Part shown: piece by piece, positions 9,306-17,602 of the stretch
Layout of the letters: the number at the start of each line of letters is the position of its first letter
How positions within the stretch are numbered: the first letter of the stretch is position 1
Origin: Helicobacter sp. NHP19-003
Lineage (GTDB): Bacteria > Campylobacterota > Campylobacteria > Campylobacterales > Helicobacteraceae
DNA length: 64,000 nucleotides
Assembly (NCBI RefSeq): GCF_019703305.1
Contig: NZ_AP024814.1
Coordinates: forward strand, 248,001 to 312,000
Direction: 5' to 3'
Translations under genes and position numbers: made by a program
The notes under the pieces: generated by a model
Told to the model about the DNA's origin: nothing
The model's input: the letters and a program-made list of their open reading frames with translations, nothing else
Databases searched by the model: none

Positions 9306-10259
9306 TTGAAACTTGTCCGCTCGCTGTTCTTACCCTTGATCTTGTTCTCTTTCACCCACGCTAGGGAAGTCTACGATGCGCAAAAGATCGCCGACTTGTT
9401 TTACCAACTCAATGGCGATGCTAAAAATCCGCATAAGAAAATCAACCACACCAAGGGCTTTTGCGCAAGCGGGGTCTTTGTGCCTAATGAGGACTCTAGG
9501 CTAGACATCCCCCTTTTAGAACAAAAAAGCATCCCCACAGAAGTACGCTACTCTCTTGGCGGGGGCAACCCACACGCCAGCGATAAGTCCAAATCGCGGG
9601 GCATGGCACTTAGGATTGGTAAAGACAGCGATTGGGTGATCGTGATGACAAATGCAGCGATTAACTTCGCCCGTACGCCCGAAGAGTTTGGCAAATTCTT
9701 AGAAATGCAAATCCCCAAAAACGGGCATGTCGATCAAGCCAAAATTAAAAAAGTTACTGAAGGAGTGGAAAGCTTTAGGAACTTTGCCCACTATATGGCA
9801 AGCATGGGGGTGAGCAAGAGTGTTGCCAACACCCGCTACTACTCCACGCACACTTTTTACTTCAAGGACAAAAACACGCAGCGTTTCTTGCCCGCTCGCT
9901 TTAGCTTTGTGCCTGTGGCAGGGGTGCATAACCTAACCCACGCTGAACTCAAGCGCGTGGGTAACGACTTTTTAGAAAAGGATTTTAAAGAAAAAGTCGC
10001 CCAAGCTCCCATTGTCTACAACATGGTTTTAGAGCTCGCCAATAAAAACGACCCCACCAACGACACGACCAAGTTATGGTATGGCAAGCACGAGGAAATC
10101 ACCATCGGGCAACTTAAGGTGGAAACCTACAAGGGGCATGGGTGCAATGGCGAAGTGTTTATGCCAAGTATGTTGCCCAGTGGAGTAGAACCGCCCAAAG
10201 ACCCGCTCTTTAACCTGCGCAACGAAGTGTATTCGATCACCTTTTCTAAGCGGCAATGA
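9306..10259 (+). CDS. Periplasmic catalase-like haem protein
   Basis: Short member of the catalase family (about 317 residues versus about 500 for KatA), resembling the catalase-related peroxidases and H. pylori HP0485. A signal peptide (MKLVRSLFLPLILFSF then THA) exports it. The distal-side His lies in NHTKGFC. The core includes MALRIGKDSDWVIVMTN and a TFYFKDKN strand, and the C-terminus DPLFNLRNEVYSITFSKR matches the end of minimal catalases. Start: TTG at 9306 has AAGGGGAG five bases upstream; GTGs at 9300 and 9303 lie too close to it. Haem binding is expected; peroxidase activity is unproven. Confidence 0.82.
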   Translation: MKLVRSLFLPLILFSFTHAREVYDAQKIADLFYQLNGDAKNPHKKINHTKGFCASGVFVPNEDSRLDIPLLEQKSIPTEVRYSLGGGNPHASDKSKSRGMALRIGKDSDWVIVMTNAAINFARTPEEFGKFLEMQIPKNGHVDQAKIKKVTEGVESFRNFAHYMASMGVSKSVANTRYYSTHTFYFKDKNTQRFLPARFSFVPVAGVHNLTHAELKRVGNDFLEKDFKEKVAQAPIVYNMVLELANKNDPTNDTTKLWYGKHEEITIGQLKVETYKGHGCNGEVFMPSMLPSGVEPPKDPLFNLRNEVYSITFSKRQ

Positions 10260-10651
10260 TGGGATTGGCTTGGCAAAATGCGCTTAGCTTCCATGTCTTT
10301 TTAATGGCGCTAGGTCCCGTGCTGTTTCTCTTAAACCTTGCCTTTTTGTGGCTGGCTAAAAACTACGCTTCCTTAAACAAAAAGCTCTATTTTATGATGC
10401 CTATGGTGTTCATGTGGGCAGCGATGGCGTTTTTCAGCGGGGTGTTTCTCTTAGCGATGCAACACTTTGACTTCTCTTGGAAAGTGGGGCTGATGGGGTT
10501 TGTGTTGGCGGTTGTGTGTGGGGGCGAGGTGTGGCGGGTGCGTAAGCTCAAAATTGCCCGCACTAAAGAACCTTTAATGCTTGCTTACATTAAATGGTGT
10601 AAGGGTTTGTATGGGTTAAACTTGCTCTTGTGCCTTGCTTTATTTCTTTAA
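10256..10651 (+). CDS. Small integral membrane protein, unknown function
   Basis: 131 residues with four likely transmembrane helices separated by short Lys/Arg-rich loops. Overlaps the end of the catalase-like gene by 4 bases (ATGA) and the next gene by one base (TAATG), so it belongs to the same operon. No family recognised with confidence. It could supply a membrane partner such as a cytochrome or electron donor for the upstream haem protein, but no haem-ligand pattern stands out. Confidence 0.7.
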   Translation: MMGLAWQNALSFHVFLMALGPVLFLLNLAFLWLAKNYASLNKKLYFMMPMVFMWAAMAFFSGVFLLAMQHFDFSWKVGLMGFVLAVVCGGEVWRVRKLKIARTKEPLMLAYIKWCKGLYGLNLLLCLALFL

Positions 10652-11322
10652 TGCGCTTCCTTTACCATCCACAGGCGGGCGCGCCCACTCTTAATTTAGA
10701 GGATCAAGCTTATAAGCATATTTATCTTAGCCGCCGCACCCAAGCCACAGAGCCCCTGCCTTTGCGCAATCTCAAAGACGACAATTTGTATTTTTACAAA
10801 CCCCTAAGCGTGCAAAAGCACCGCGCCACTTTGGAGTTGGCTGCCACACAAGAAAAGCCAAGCTGCTCTCAAAAAGGCGCGCATTTAATTTGGGCGCACA
10901 TCAACGCAAAAAACATTGAAAAAGTGTTGCCCTATTTAAACCAAATGGGGGTGCTTAAGATCAGCTTTTTTATGGCAGAGTTTAGCCAAAGAAACGAGCG
11001 GCTAGACAAAAACAAGCTAGAGAGATTTACAAGAATTTTAATCGCCTCTTGTGAGCAGTGCGGGCGCAGCGACTTAATGCCCCTGGAGGTGCTCAAAGAT
11101 TTAAAAAGCGCGCTAGAGAGTTACCCAGAGGCGGGGGTTTTAGACTTAAACGGAGAGGCTGGAGGCTTAAACGCCCAACAAGGAATCCTCATCGGGCCTG
11201 AAGGGGGCTTTAGCCCCAGTGAACGGGAGCTGTTTAAAAATAGAAAAATCTTTAGCCCTTCTCACTTGGTGTTGACGAGTGAGGGAGCAGCGCTTTTTAG
11301 CGCTGCTTTGGGCACTGTTTAG
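10651..11322 (+). CDS. rsmE: 16S rRNA m3U1498 methyltransferase RsmE
   Basis: SPOUT-class SAM-dependent methyltransferase (about 223 residues). The knot motif IGPEGGFSPSE near residue 183 and the C-terminal LTSEGAAL identify RsmE; CEQCGRS is the conserved CxQSxR-type segment. Start ATG shares its A with the preceding TAA; an in-frame TTG 21 bases earlier is less likely. Confidence 0.88.
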   Translation: MRFLYHPQAGAPTLNLEDQAYKHIYLSRRTQATEPLPLRNLKDDNLYFYKPLSVQKHRATLELAATQEKPSCSQKGAHLIWAHINAKNIEKVLPYLNQMGVLKISFFMAEFSQRNERLDKNKLERFTRILIASCEQCGRSDLMPLEVLKDLKSALESYPEAGVLDLNGEAGGLNAQQGILIGPEGGFSPSERELFKNRKIFSPSHLVLTSEGAALFSAALGTV

Positions 11323-11409
11323 CGCTACCTTAAGCCTTAAGCATTAAGCCTTAAGCTAAAGCCCACGAGAAGCCGTAAGCTAAAAAACAGACAAACTAAA
11401 GATTAGAGA

Positions 11410-11438
11410 GGTTTGTGGCCCAAAACGAGCCACGGACC
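11410..11438. terminator. Inverted repeat between convergent genes
   Basis: GGTTTGTGGC and GCCACGGACC can pair as a 10-bp stem (two G-U pairs in the plus-strand RNA) around a 9-base loop. It sits between the ends of rsmE and the lipoprotein gene. On the minus-strand transcript two pairs become C-A mismatches, so the structure favours the plus-strand RNA. No U-run follows. Upstream, 11328-11357 is an AT-rich block of repeated CTTAAG/GCTTAA units. Confidence 0.35.
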
Positions 11439-11444
11439 TAAAGC

Positions 11445-12857
11445 CTAGAGGGAAAGTGCTCTTACATTCAACTCTTTGGGACTAGGGAAAGTGCGGACAA
11501 AGACAATGTTGTTGGTGTCGCTGCAAATTTGCCCGGGCGCGGCGGCTTTGCCATTACAAGGCGCAAGGGTGAAGTCTTTATGCAAGTTGTCAATTTGGAT
11601 GCTGAATTTGTGGCTTTTGTTGTCCACCCGCCCTAAATACACGGTGTTGGGGAACACATTAGAACTTCTAGTGTCTGCGGCGGTGCTGGCTTTGTTGGTT
11701 GCATGCAAAATAGAGCCCCCTAGACTGGCAGCCAACCCTCCGTATCCGGGTGCATACTCACCGGCTGTTTTAAGAGCCGCCTCGGTGCCGGTTTTTAAGA
11801 TTGCAGAAGCGATGGCTCTGTTTTTAATGGCGGGAAGGGTGGCTTGGTATTCTTTTTGGAAAATGATGGCAAAGTTAGACAACACGCCCATGTTTTCACT
11901 CTTGCCATTTGCCACGATTTTAAAGCTATCGTGGAAAGACCGCCCGTCTTGGATGGTGGGGAGGGCAAAGTTGATGGAGGGGATTTTATATTCTTGCAAA
12001 GTGGGCTGCATGCCATCTTCTACAATCACCCATGTGTACTTTTCGTGGCTGTGGTGCATGAGGTTTTTTAAATCCTCGCCCACGATTTCATTGTGGCTCA
12101 CCCCATAGACTTCCTTCAATTCATCCATAGCCTTGCCCTTGTCCCCGTTGTTGGCAAAGAACAAGCCACCCACATAATTGACAAGGGGATTGACAAAACC
12201 ATTATACGCGCTAAATTGCTCTAAATTTGAAAACTTGCTTTTAAGCTCGCTATCCAAACTCGACATGCCAGCAACCATCTTGTTTGCCATAGAGGCGTTT
12301 TTTTGTTTGGCTTTTTGGAACTCAGCCTCAGCTTTAGCGAGCTCCTTATTGTAGACATCTTTAATGCGGCGCTCTCTGTCGATGGTGCGGTTAAACTCCA
12401 CCCTTGCATCTTGTTTGTCGCCTAAGAAAGCATAATCTAGGGCCATGTAGTAGTTGGTGAGAACCCACTCGTACATATGCCCTTCATAGGGGACATTCAT
12501 CGCTGAACCATAAGTGGCTGCCCCGACTTTATCTACAGCTTTTTCCATGTTTTTAAAATTGGTGTCGAAGGTCTTGTTCGCCTTGTCTAAAGTGACTAAA
12601 GAATCTTTATATTTGTCCATCATGAAGGCGTTCACCCCATTTTCCAGATTCCACAAGGGCGCGTCTTTTTGTTTTTTATCCTCGGCTAGAGCGCTCTTAG
12701 ACACTTGGTCGGCTCGTTGGTGGTTTTTGGAATAATAGGCGTGTTGGAACTGATTGAGCTCTGTGCGGCTTGTGGTGTGCGCACACCCGGCTAAGATCAA
12801 CCCTGCCACAGAAACACTGCAAAGACCGACTAACTTGGGCAAATGACTTTCACGCAT
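11445..12857 (-). CDS. Conserved lipoprotein (COG3014-like)
   Basis: 470-residue lipoprotein. The signal peptide ends in the lipobox LILAGC, then a TPR-like helical region of about 250 residues (NYYMALDYAFLGDKQDARVEF) with a coiled coil, and a C-terminal part with conserved Gly-rich helices (around residues 340-385) and a beta region. Resembles COG3014-type lipoproteins; function unknown. Start ATG at 12857; a TTG nine bases upstream overlaps the Shine-Dalgarno and is less likely. Confidence 0.72.
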   Translation of the reverse strand: MRESHLPKLVGLCSVSVAGLILAGCAHTTSRTELNQFQHAYYSKNHQRADQVSKSALAEDKKQKDAPLWNLENGVNAFMMDKYKDSLVTLDKANKTFDTNFKNMEKAVDKVGAATYGSAMNVPYEGHMYEWVLTNYYMALDYAFLGDKQDARVEFNRTIDRERRIKDVYNKELAKAEAEFQKAKQKNASMANKMVAGMSSLDSELKSKFSNLEQFSAYNGFVNPLVNYVGGLFFANNGDKGKAMDELKEVYGVSHNEIVGEDLKNLMHHSHEKYTWVIVEDGMQPTLQEYKIPSINFALPTIQDGRSFHDSFKIVANGKSENMGVLSNFAIIFQKEYQATLPAIKNRAIASAILKTGTEAALKTAGEYAPGYGGLAASLGGSILHATNKASTAADTRSSNVFPNTVYLGRVDNKSHKFSIQIDNLHKDFTLAPCNGKAAAPGQICSDTNNIVFVRTFPSPKELNVRALSL

Positions 12858-12951
12858 GCCATGCAACCTTTTAACGCAAAATGAGGCTTGATTTTACTTC
12901 AATGAAACTTGACAAAACTTTAAAAATGGACACGCCCCTATCTGTAAAATA

Positions 12952-14304
12952 TTAATCCTCCATGGCTTTTCTAAACGCTACAGACATTTCTATGATCTGC
13001 TCTTCTTGGATTTGCGAAGCATCGTATTTCACGATGATTGTGTTTTGGCTCTCATTGATGTACCACTCTAAAATCCCCACTTGCGCCTCAATGGCTTTAA
13101 ACTTCTGGCGATCGAAGGCATCTAGGGGGAAATAGACATTTTTTTGGCGGCTAGGATTGCTAAGCAGGCTCACAAGCCCTAGCCAGAGCACACAGACCAC
13201 GACCACGAGGATCGCCACTTTCTCCACGCCAAGATAAGTGTAACCCATACCCCCTAGCATCCCCCCCACAAATGAACCCACATAGCCATAAGTTACAAAC
13301 ATGCCAAGCACCAATCCCCGTTGGTGCACTTTGGCAAACTTGCTCGCCAAAGATTGCATGATCGGCTCAAGCGTGCCAAAGCCGGCAAAAAAGCACATGA
13401 CCCCACCGATAAAAAGCCAAGTGGTGGGCGAATCTAAATGCCGATCGGCATATGCCAAACACGCATAAGCGAGCAAGAACAAGAACACCCCACTTAAAAG
13501 CACGCCCTTGGCCTTGTGGAACTTCTCGGCAATGATCGCCGCAGGGGCCATGCTCACCATGCCTAAGAACGCCCCCGCTGTGTAGATTTTCCAAAGCACC
13601 CCCTTATCCATTTTAAACTCATGCACAAGGGCTAGGGGGATGAGCACAAAAATCAAAGTCATCAGGCATTTTTCAAAGAAAGAGCAACTATTGATGATGA
13701 AAATATCCTTGTTTTTGAGCGCATCTAGCAGTCTGGGCTTTTCTTTAAGGGTATAGACAATCTTAGGCGCTTCGGGGACTTTAAACACCATCAAGAACAT
13801 GGAGGCTAAGCTTAAGAGGGCGGTGAGCATAAAGAGCCATTGCACCCCAAAGTGCATGCCTATACTAGGGCCGATCACCATCGCCGCCGTAAAGCTAAAG
13901 AATATCCCCGCCCCCATCATCGCCATCGCATGTGTGCGTTTTTCTTCCTCCACAAGGTCGGCGATCATCGCGCTAAGCACCCCCCCCATCGCCCCCATGC
14001 CCTGCACCAAGCGCCCCACCACAAGGGTGTGGATGTTGTGGGCAAAAAAGCACAAAAACGAGCCCGCCGTGAAGACTCCTAAAGACCACAGCACGACCTT
14101 TTTACGGCTGTATTTGTCGCTCAAAATCCCGATCGGGGTTTGGCATAAAATTTGGGTGAGATACGCCCCCCCCACCGCCAGGCCCATCATCGCCGCTGAG
14201 GCCTTGAAACTCACGGCATACAAAGAGATCACGGGCAAAACGATGAATAGCCCTAAAAAACGCAAGGAAGACACAAACACAAGGGGAAGAATTTTTTGCA
14301 ACAT
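12952..14304 (-). CDS. MFS efflux transporter with C-terminal YAM-like domain (YajR-like)
   Basis: Major facilitator with 12 predicted helices in the first about 380 residues. The loop 2-3 motif GILSDKYSRKKV and the helix-4 VVGRLVQGMG segment are typical of drug/proton antiporters. The last about 65 residues (FPLDAFDRQKFKAIEAQ then WYINESQNTIIVKYD) form a ferredoxin-fold-like tail as in E. coli YajR. Substrate unknown. It lies 3 bases downstream of a one-helix protein and is probably co-transcribed with it. Confidence 0.82.
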   Translation of the reverse strand: MLQKILPLVFVSSLRFLGLFIVLPVISLYAVSFKASAAMMGLAVGGAYLTQILCQTPIGILSDKYSRKKVVLWSLGVFTAGSFLCFFAHNIHTLVVGRLVQGMGAMGGVLSAMIADLVEEEKRTHAMAMMGAGIFFSFTAAMVIGPSIGMHFGVQWLFMLTALLSLASMFLMVFKVPEAPKIVYTLKEKPRLLDALKNKDIFIINSCSFFEKCLMTLIFVLIPLALVHEFKMDKGVLWKIYTAGAFLGMVSMAPAAIIAEKFHKAKGVLLSGVFLFLLAYACLAYADRHLDSPTTWLFIGGVMCFFAGFGTLEPIMQSLASKFAKVHQRGLVLGMFVTYGYVGSFVGGMLGGMGYTYLGVEKVAILVVVVCVLWLGLVSLLSNPSRQKNVYFPLDAFDRQKFKAIEAQVGILEWYINESQNTIIVKYDASQIQEEQIIEMSVAFRKAMED

Positions 14305-14307
14305 GGG

Positions 14308-14538
14308 CTACCTTTGCGGCTGGACAGAGCCGGGCTTAAAAACTTCGCGGCATGCCTGTTTGTCGTGGTGCAACACGCAAGACTCTTGCAATTTCTTAAA
14401 ATCTTGTGCGCGCTTTTCTTCTTGCGCTTGTTGGACTTGACGCATTTGGTAGGTGTAAACTCCATAAAACGCTAAACCCGCTACGACAATAAACAATAAA
14501 TCACCCCGCTTCACTTTGGGGCAAAACTTGCACGCCAT
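14308..14538 (-). CDS. Small single-helix membrane protein, unknown
   Basis: 76 residues: a short CKFC-containing basic N-terminus, one hydrophobic helix (LLFIVVAGLAFYGVYTY), then a charged coiled-coil-like tail with two further cysteines (SCVLHHDKQACR). The CxxC and the later cysteine pair suggest metal or disulfide chemistry. Immediately upstream of the MFS gene. Confidence 0.6.
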   Translation of the reverse strand: MACKFCPKVKRGDLLFIVVAGLAFYGVYTYQMRQVQQAQEEKRAQDFKKLQESCVLHHDKQACREVFKPGSVQPQR

Positions 14539-14674
14539 CGCTTTTCTTTTTGCTAGGTTTATAACACATTTTCATTTAAGTAAGCATGATGCAAACGCCA
14601 AAAACCCCTTTTTTAAACGGGCTTAAGGTTTTTTCAACATAATAAGCCTTTCGATCCCTTTTTTGGAGTTTGTC

Positions 14675-15535
14675 ATGCTTGCCAAGTTGGCAAAGGTTTT
14701 CACCACCCCTTTAGATTTCATCACCCGTTATTTTAAAGCGATTGTGTTGCTTTTAATCGTGCTGTTTGTGTTGGTGGGCAAAGAGGGCACACAAGGCCCT
14801 ACACCCAATTTAGCCAAAGTCTACCTCTATGGACCCATTTTTGAAAGCGAAACCTTGCGCGCACAAGTGCAACAAGTGCTGGCAAACCCGAGCATTAAGG
14901 GCGTGCTTTTACTCATCGACTCGCCCGGGGGGAGCATCAGTGCAAGTGTGGAGCTAAACGACACCATTGCCGAGCTTAGAAAGAAAATGCCTGTAGTGGC
15001 TTATGTGCAAGGTGTGATGGCAAGTGGGAGCTACTACGCTGGCATGGCAGCGGATGCGATTTATACCAATCGGGGCGCGCTGGTGGGCTCGATCGGGGTG
15101 ATCTTTAGCGGTGTGGATATCCAAGCCCTCATGGATAAAGTGGGCATTAAATCTCAAGGATTAGCCAAGGGGGCGTATAAAGAGGTGGGGACTTTCACAC
15201 GGGCGTGGACGGATAAAGAAAAGCAATACCTAGACCGCCTGCTCGATCAAGAATATAAAATGTTTGTGGGCGATGTGGCCAAAGCCCGCAAGCTAGACCC
15301 CACCCACGCCCCCGATTTTGCCGAGGGCAAAATTTTTAACGCCAAAGAAGCCCTAGATTTGCACTTGATCGACCACATAGGCACTTACAACCAAGCCATT
15401 AAAGCCCTGCAAACCCTAAGCCATGTTAAAACCCCCATTTGGCTCCAAAAAGACCGCTTGGATCGGTTAATGGATAAACTCTTGCAATCCAGCACGCAGG
15501 TTTTGGGGCGGTATTTGGGTGCATGGCTACATTAG
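14675..15535 (+). CDS. sppA: Signal peptide peptidase SppA
   Basis: Membrane-anchored S49 serine protease (286 residues) that degrades cleaved signal peptides. One N-terminal helix (residues about 20-37), then LLIDSPGGS, with the nucleophile region GVMASGSYYAGM and GALVGSIGVIF. Single-domain short form. ATG at 14675 has GGAG six bases upstream; the in-frame TTG at 14663 is not needed. Confidence 0.92.
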   Translation: MLAKLAKVFTTPLDFITRYFKAIVLLLIVLFVLVGKEGTQGPTPNLAKVYLYGPIFESETLRAQVQQVLANPSIKGVLLLIDSPGGSISASVELNDTIAELRKKMPVVAYVQGVMASGSYYAGMAADAIYTNRGALVGSIGVIFSGVDIQALMDKVGIKSQGLAKGAYKEVGTFTRAWTDKEKQYLDRLLDQEYKMFVGDVAKARKLDPTHAPDFAEGKIFNAKEALDLHLIDHIGTYNQAIKALQTLSHVKTPIWLQKDRLDRLMDKLLQSSTQVLGRYLGAWLH

Positions 15536-15585
15536 CCAAACTTAGGCTATAATGGGGGTTTTGAATACATGTCCAAAGGTTGCCT

Positions 15586-16023
15586 ATGGCTGCGCTTTAC
15601 CCTTATGCTCTCGTTGTCCATTTGTGCTGTGCCGTGATTTTCATCGGCTATTTGTTCTTTGATGTTCTGATTTTGCCCAATGTCAAAAAGCTTTATGGAG
15701 ATGAGATCGCCAACAAGGCAGAGCAGGGAATCGGCCAGCGGGCAGTGAAAATCATGCCCATTTGTGTGTTGTTGCTTTTGATCACGGGGGGGATGATGGT
15801 GAGTCAATACATCGGGGGAGATAAGGGCTACTTTGAAACCCCCTTTCAAAAGGTTTTGATGTTAAAAATTTGCTTTGCGTGTGGGATTTTTGCCATGGTG
15901 GGGATTGCTTTAACTTGCAAATTTTTAAACAAAAGAAATCCCATTGGAAATATCATCCACCCCACAGCGTTGATTCTAGGTGCGCTCATCATTATATGTG
16001 CCAAACTGATGTGGTACGCCTGA
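15586..16023 (+). CDS. Four-helix integral membrane protein
   Basis: About 145 residues with four transmembrane helices, conserved-looking His in the first helix region (ALVVHLCCAVIFIGYLFFD) and in the last (IIHPTALILGALI). The pattern resembles the CopD/haem-binding membrane proteins of Campylobacterota, but no firm family is assigned. ATG at 15586 preferred over the TTG six bases upstream. Stands alone after sppA. Confidence 0.65.
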   Translation: MAALYPYALVVHLCCAVIFIGYLFFDVLILPNVKKLYGDEIANKAEQGIGQRAVKIMPICVLLLLITGGMMVSQYIGGDKGYFETPFQKVLMLKICFACGIFAMVGIALTCKFLNKRNPIGNIIHPTALILGALIIICAKLMWYA

Positions 16024-16094
16024 TGTGCCCTCTTTACACGGCTCTACCCCCGCATTATTTAAAACTTGAGGTGTGGCATTCCTTCTTGAGGCGG

Positions 16095-16122
16095 CTTTAA
16101 ACGGCGTGGGCGGCGTTTAAAG
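16095..16122. repeat. Inverted repeat upstream of amino-acid permease
   Basis: CTTTAAACG and CGTTTAAAG form a perfect 9-bp stem with a 10-base GC-rich loop, about 20 bases before the permease start. The rest of 16024-16141 shows no gene. It could be an operator or an RNA hairpin near the ribosome binding site. Confidence 0.55.
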
Positions 16123-16141
16123 AGGGGGCGAAAGGAAGCTT

Positions 16142-17554
16142 GTGGAAAACGGACATTTAGAACGGGGCATTAAGTTACGCCAGTTGTTGATGATCGCCCT
16201 AGGGGGGACGATCGGCACGGGGTTGTTTGTGGGCACGGGAGGTAACATCGCCAACGCCGGGCCTTTAGGGACTTTAATCGCCTACATGGTGGGCGGGGTG
16301 ATCGTGTATGCGATCATTTTGTCTTTGGGCGAGTTGGCAAGTGTGTACCCCACTACGGGCAGCTTTGGCGATTACGCCAGCCGCTTCATCGGGCCAGCCA
16401 CGGGGTATATGGTCTTTTGGATGTACTGGGTGGGCTGGGTCATCACGGTCGCAGTGGAGTACATCGCCGTGGGGCTTTTAATGCAAAGATGGTTTCCCCA
16501 TGTGCCTGTCTATTACTTTGTGATGGGCTGTATTGTGTTGATTTTCTTGCTCAATGCTTTTTCGGTGAAAATTTTTGCCGAAGGGGAGTTTTTCCTTGCC
16601 TCCATTAAAGTGTTTGCTGTGTTTATCTTCATCATTTTAGGCGTGGTGGGGATTGTTTACCAAATCCACCTACACGGCTTTAGCTCGGTGTGGGCGAATT
16701 TTTACATGGTGCACGCAAACCCAAAATTGGGGCTAGAGACAGGGTTTTTCCCCAAGGGGGCGATGGGGGTTTTTGGGGTGATCTTGGCGGTGATCTTTGC
16801 CTACACGGGCACGGAGATTGTGGGCGTGGCAGCAGGGGAAGCAACAAACCCAAGTGTGGCGATGCCCAAAGCCATCAAGGCAACCTTGTGGCGCATTGTG
16901 TTTTTCTTTTTAGGCTCGGTGATCGTGATCTCTGTGTTTTTGCCCATGACAGACTCTAGCATCGCCCAAAGCCCCTTTGTGGCGACTTTAGAGCGCATTC
17001 CCCTGCCCTTTGTGGGCACGGGCATCCCCTATGCCGCCGATGTGATGAACTTTGTGATCATCACGGCAATTTTATCCACCGCCAACTCGGGAGTCTATGC
17101 TTCCAGCCGCATGGTCTATGGTTTGGCACAAAAAAAGATGTTCCCCCCCATTTTTGCCAAGCTCAACAAACGAGGCACCCCCGTTTACGCGATGTATCTG
17201 TCCATGGGTTTTACGCTTCTTGGCATGCTCACCCAAGCCTACGCCCCTGAGAAAATCATCGAATCGCTCATCAACATCATCAGTTTTAGTGTGATCATTG
17301 TGTGGATCAGTGTGAGCGTGGCGCAGTACAATTTTAGAAAGCAGTTTGTGGCCTCGGGCAAATCTTTAGACGACTTGCCCTACCGCGCCCCCTTCTTGCC
17401 CTTGATCCAGCTGGTTGGCATCAGCGGGTCGCTTGTGGGGATTGTGGGGGCGTATATGGACCCAGAGCAGCGCATTGGGGCGTATTTAACCATTGGCTAC
17501 ACCCTTTTATGTTATTTGGGCTACTACCTCACTAAGGGCAAATGGGGGGCTTAA
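16142..17554 (+). CDS. rocE: Amino-acid permease, APC/GABA permease family (RocE-like)
   Basis: 470-residue APC-superfamily transporter with 12 helices. The signature MIALGGTIGTGLFVGTG lies in helix 1, and a GxTEI/AGE motif (AYTGTEIVGVAAGEATNP) in helix 6. It is followed by htrA, as rocE (HP1017) is in H. pylori. Starts at GTG preceded by AAAGGAAG. Arginine/ornithine or another basic amino acid is the likely substrate by synteny; the sequence alone does not fix it. Confidence 0.86.
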   Translation: MENGHLERGIKLRQLLMIALGGTIGTGLFVGTGGNIANAGPLGTLIAYMVGGVIVYAIILSLGELASVYPTTGSFGDYASRFIGPATGYMVFWMYWVGWVITVAVEYIAVGLLMQRWFPHVPVYYFVMGCIVLIFLLNAFSVKIFAEGEFFLASIKVFAVFIFIILGVVGIVYQIHLHGFSSVWANFYMVHANPKLGLETGFFPKGAMGVFGVILAVIFAYTGTEIVGVAAGEATNPSVAMPKAIKATLWRIVFFFLGSVIVISVFLPMTDSSIAQSPFVATLERIPLPFVGTGIPYAADVMNFVIITAILSTANSGVYASSRMVYGLAQKKMFPPIFAKLNKRGTPVYAMYLSMGFTLLGMLTQAYAPEKIIESLINIISFSVIIVWISVSVAQYNFRKQFVASGKSLDDLPYRAPFLPLIQLVGISGSLVGIVGAYMDPEQRIGAYLTIGYTLLCYLGYYLTKGKWGA

Positions 17555-17602
17555 ACAAAGTTTAGCTATACTAAACAGAAATACTTGTTTTAAAGGACAG
17601 CG

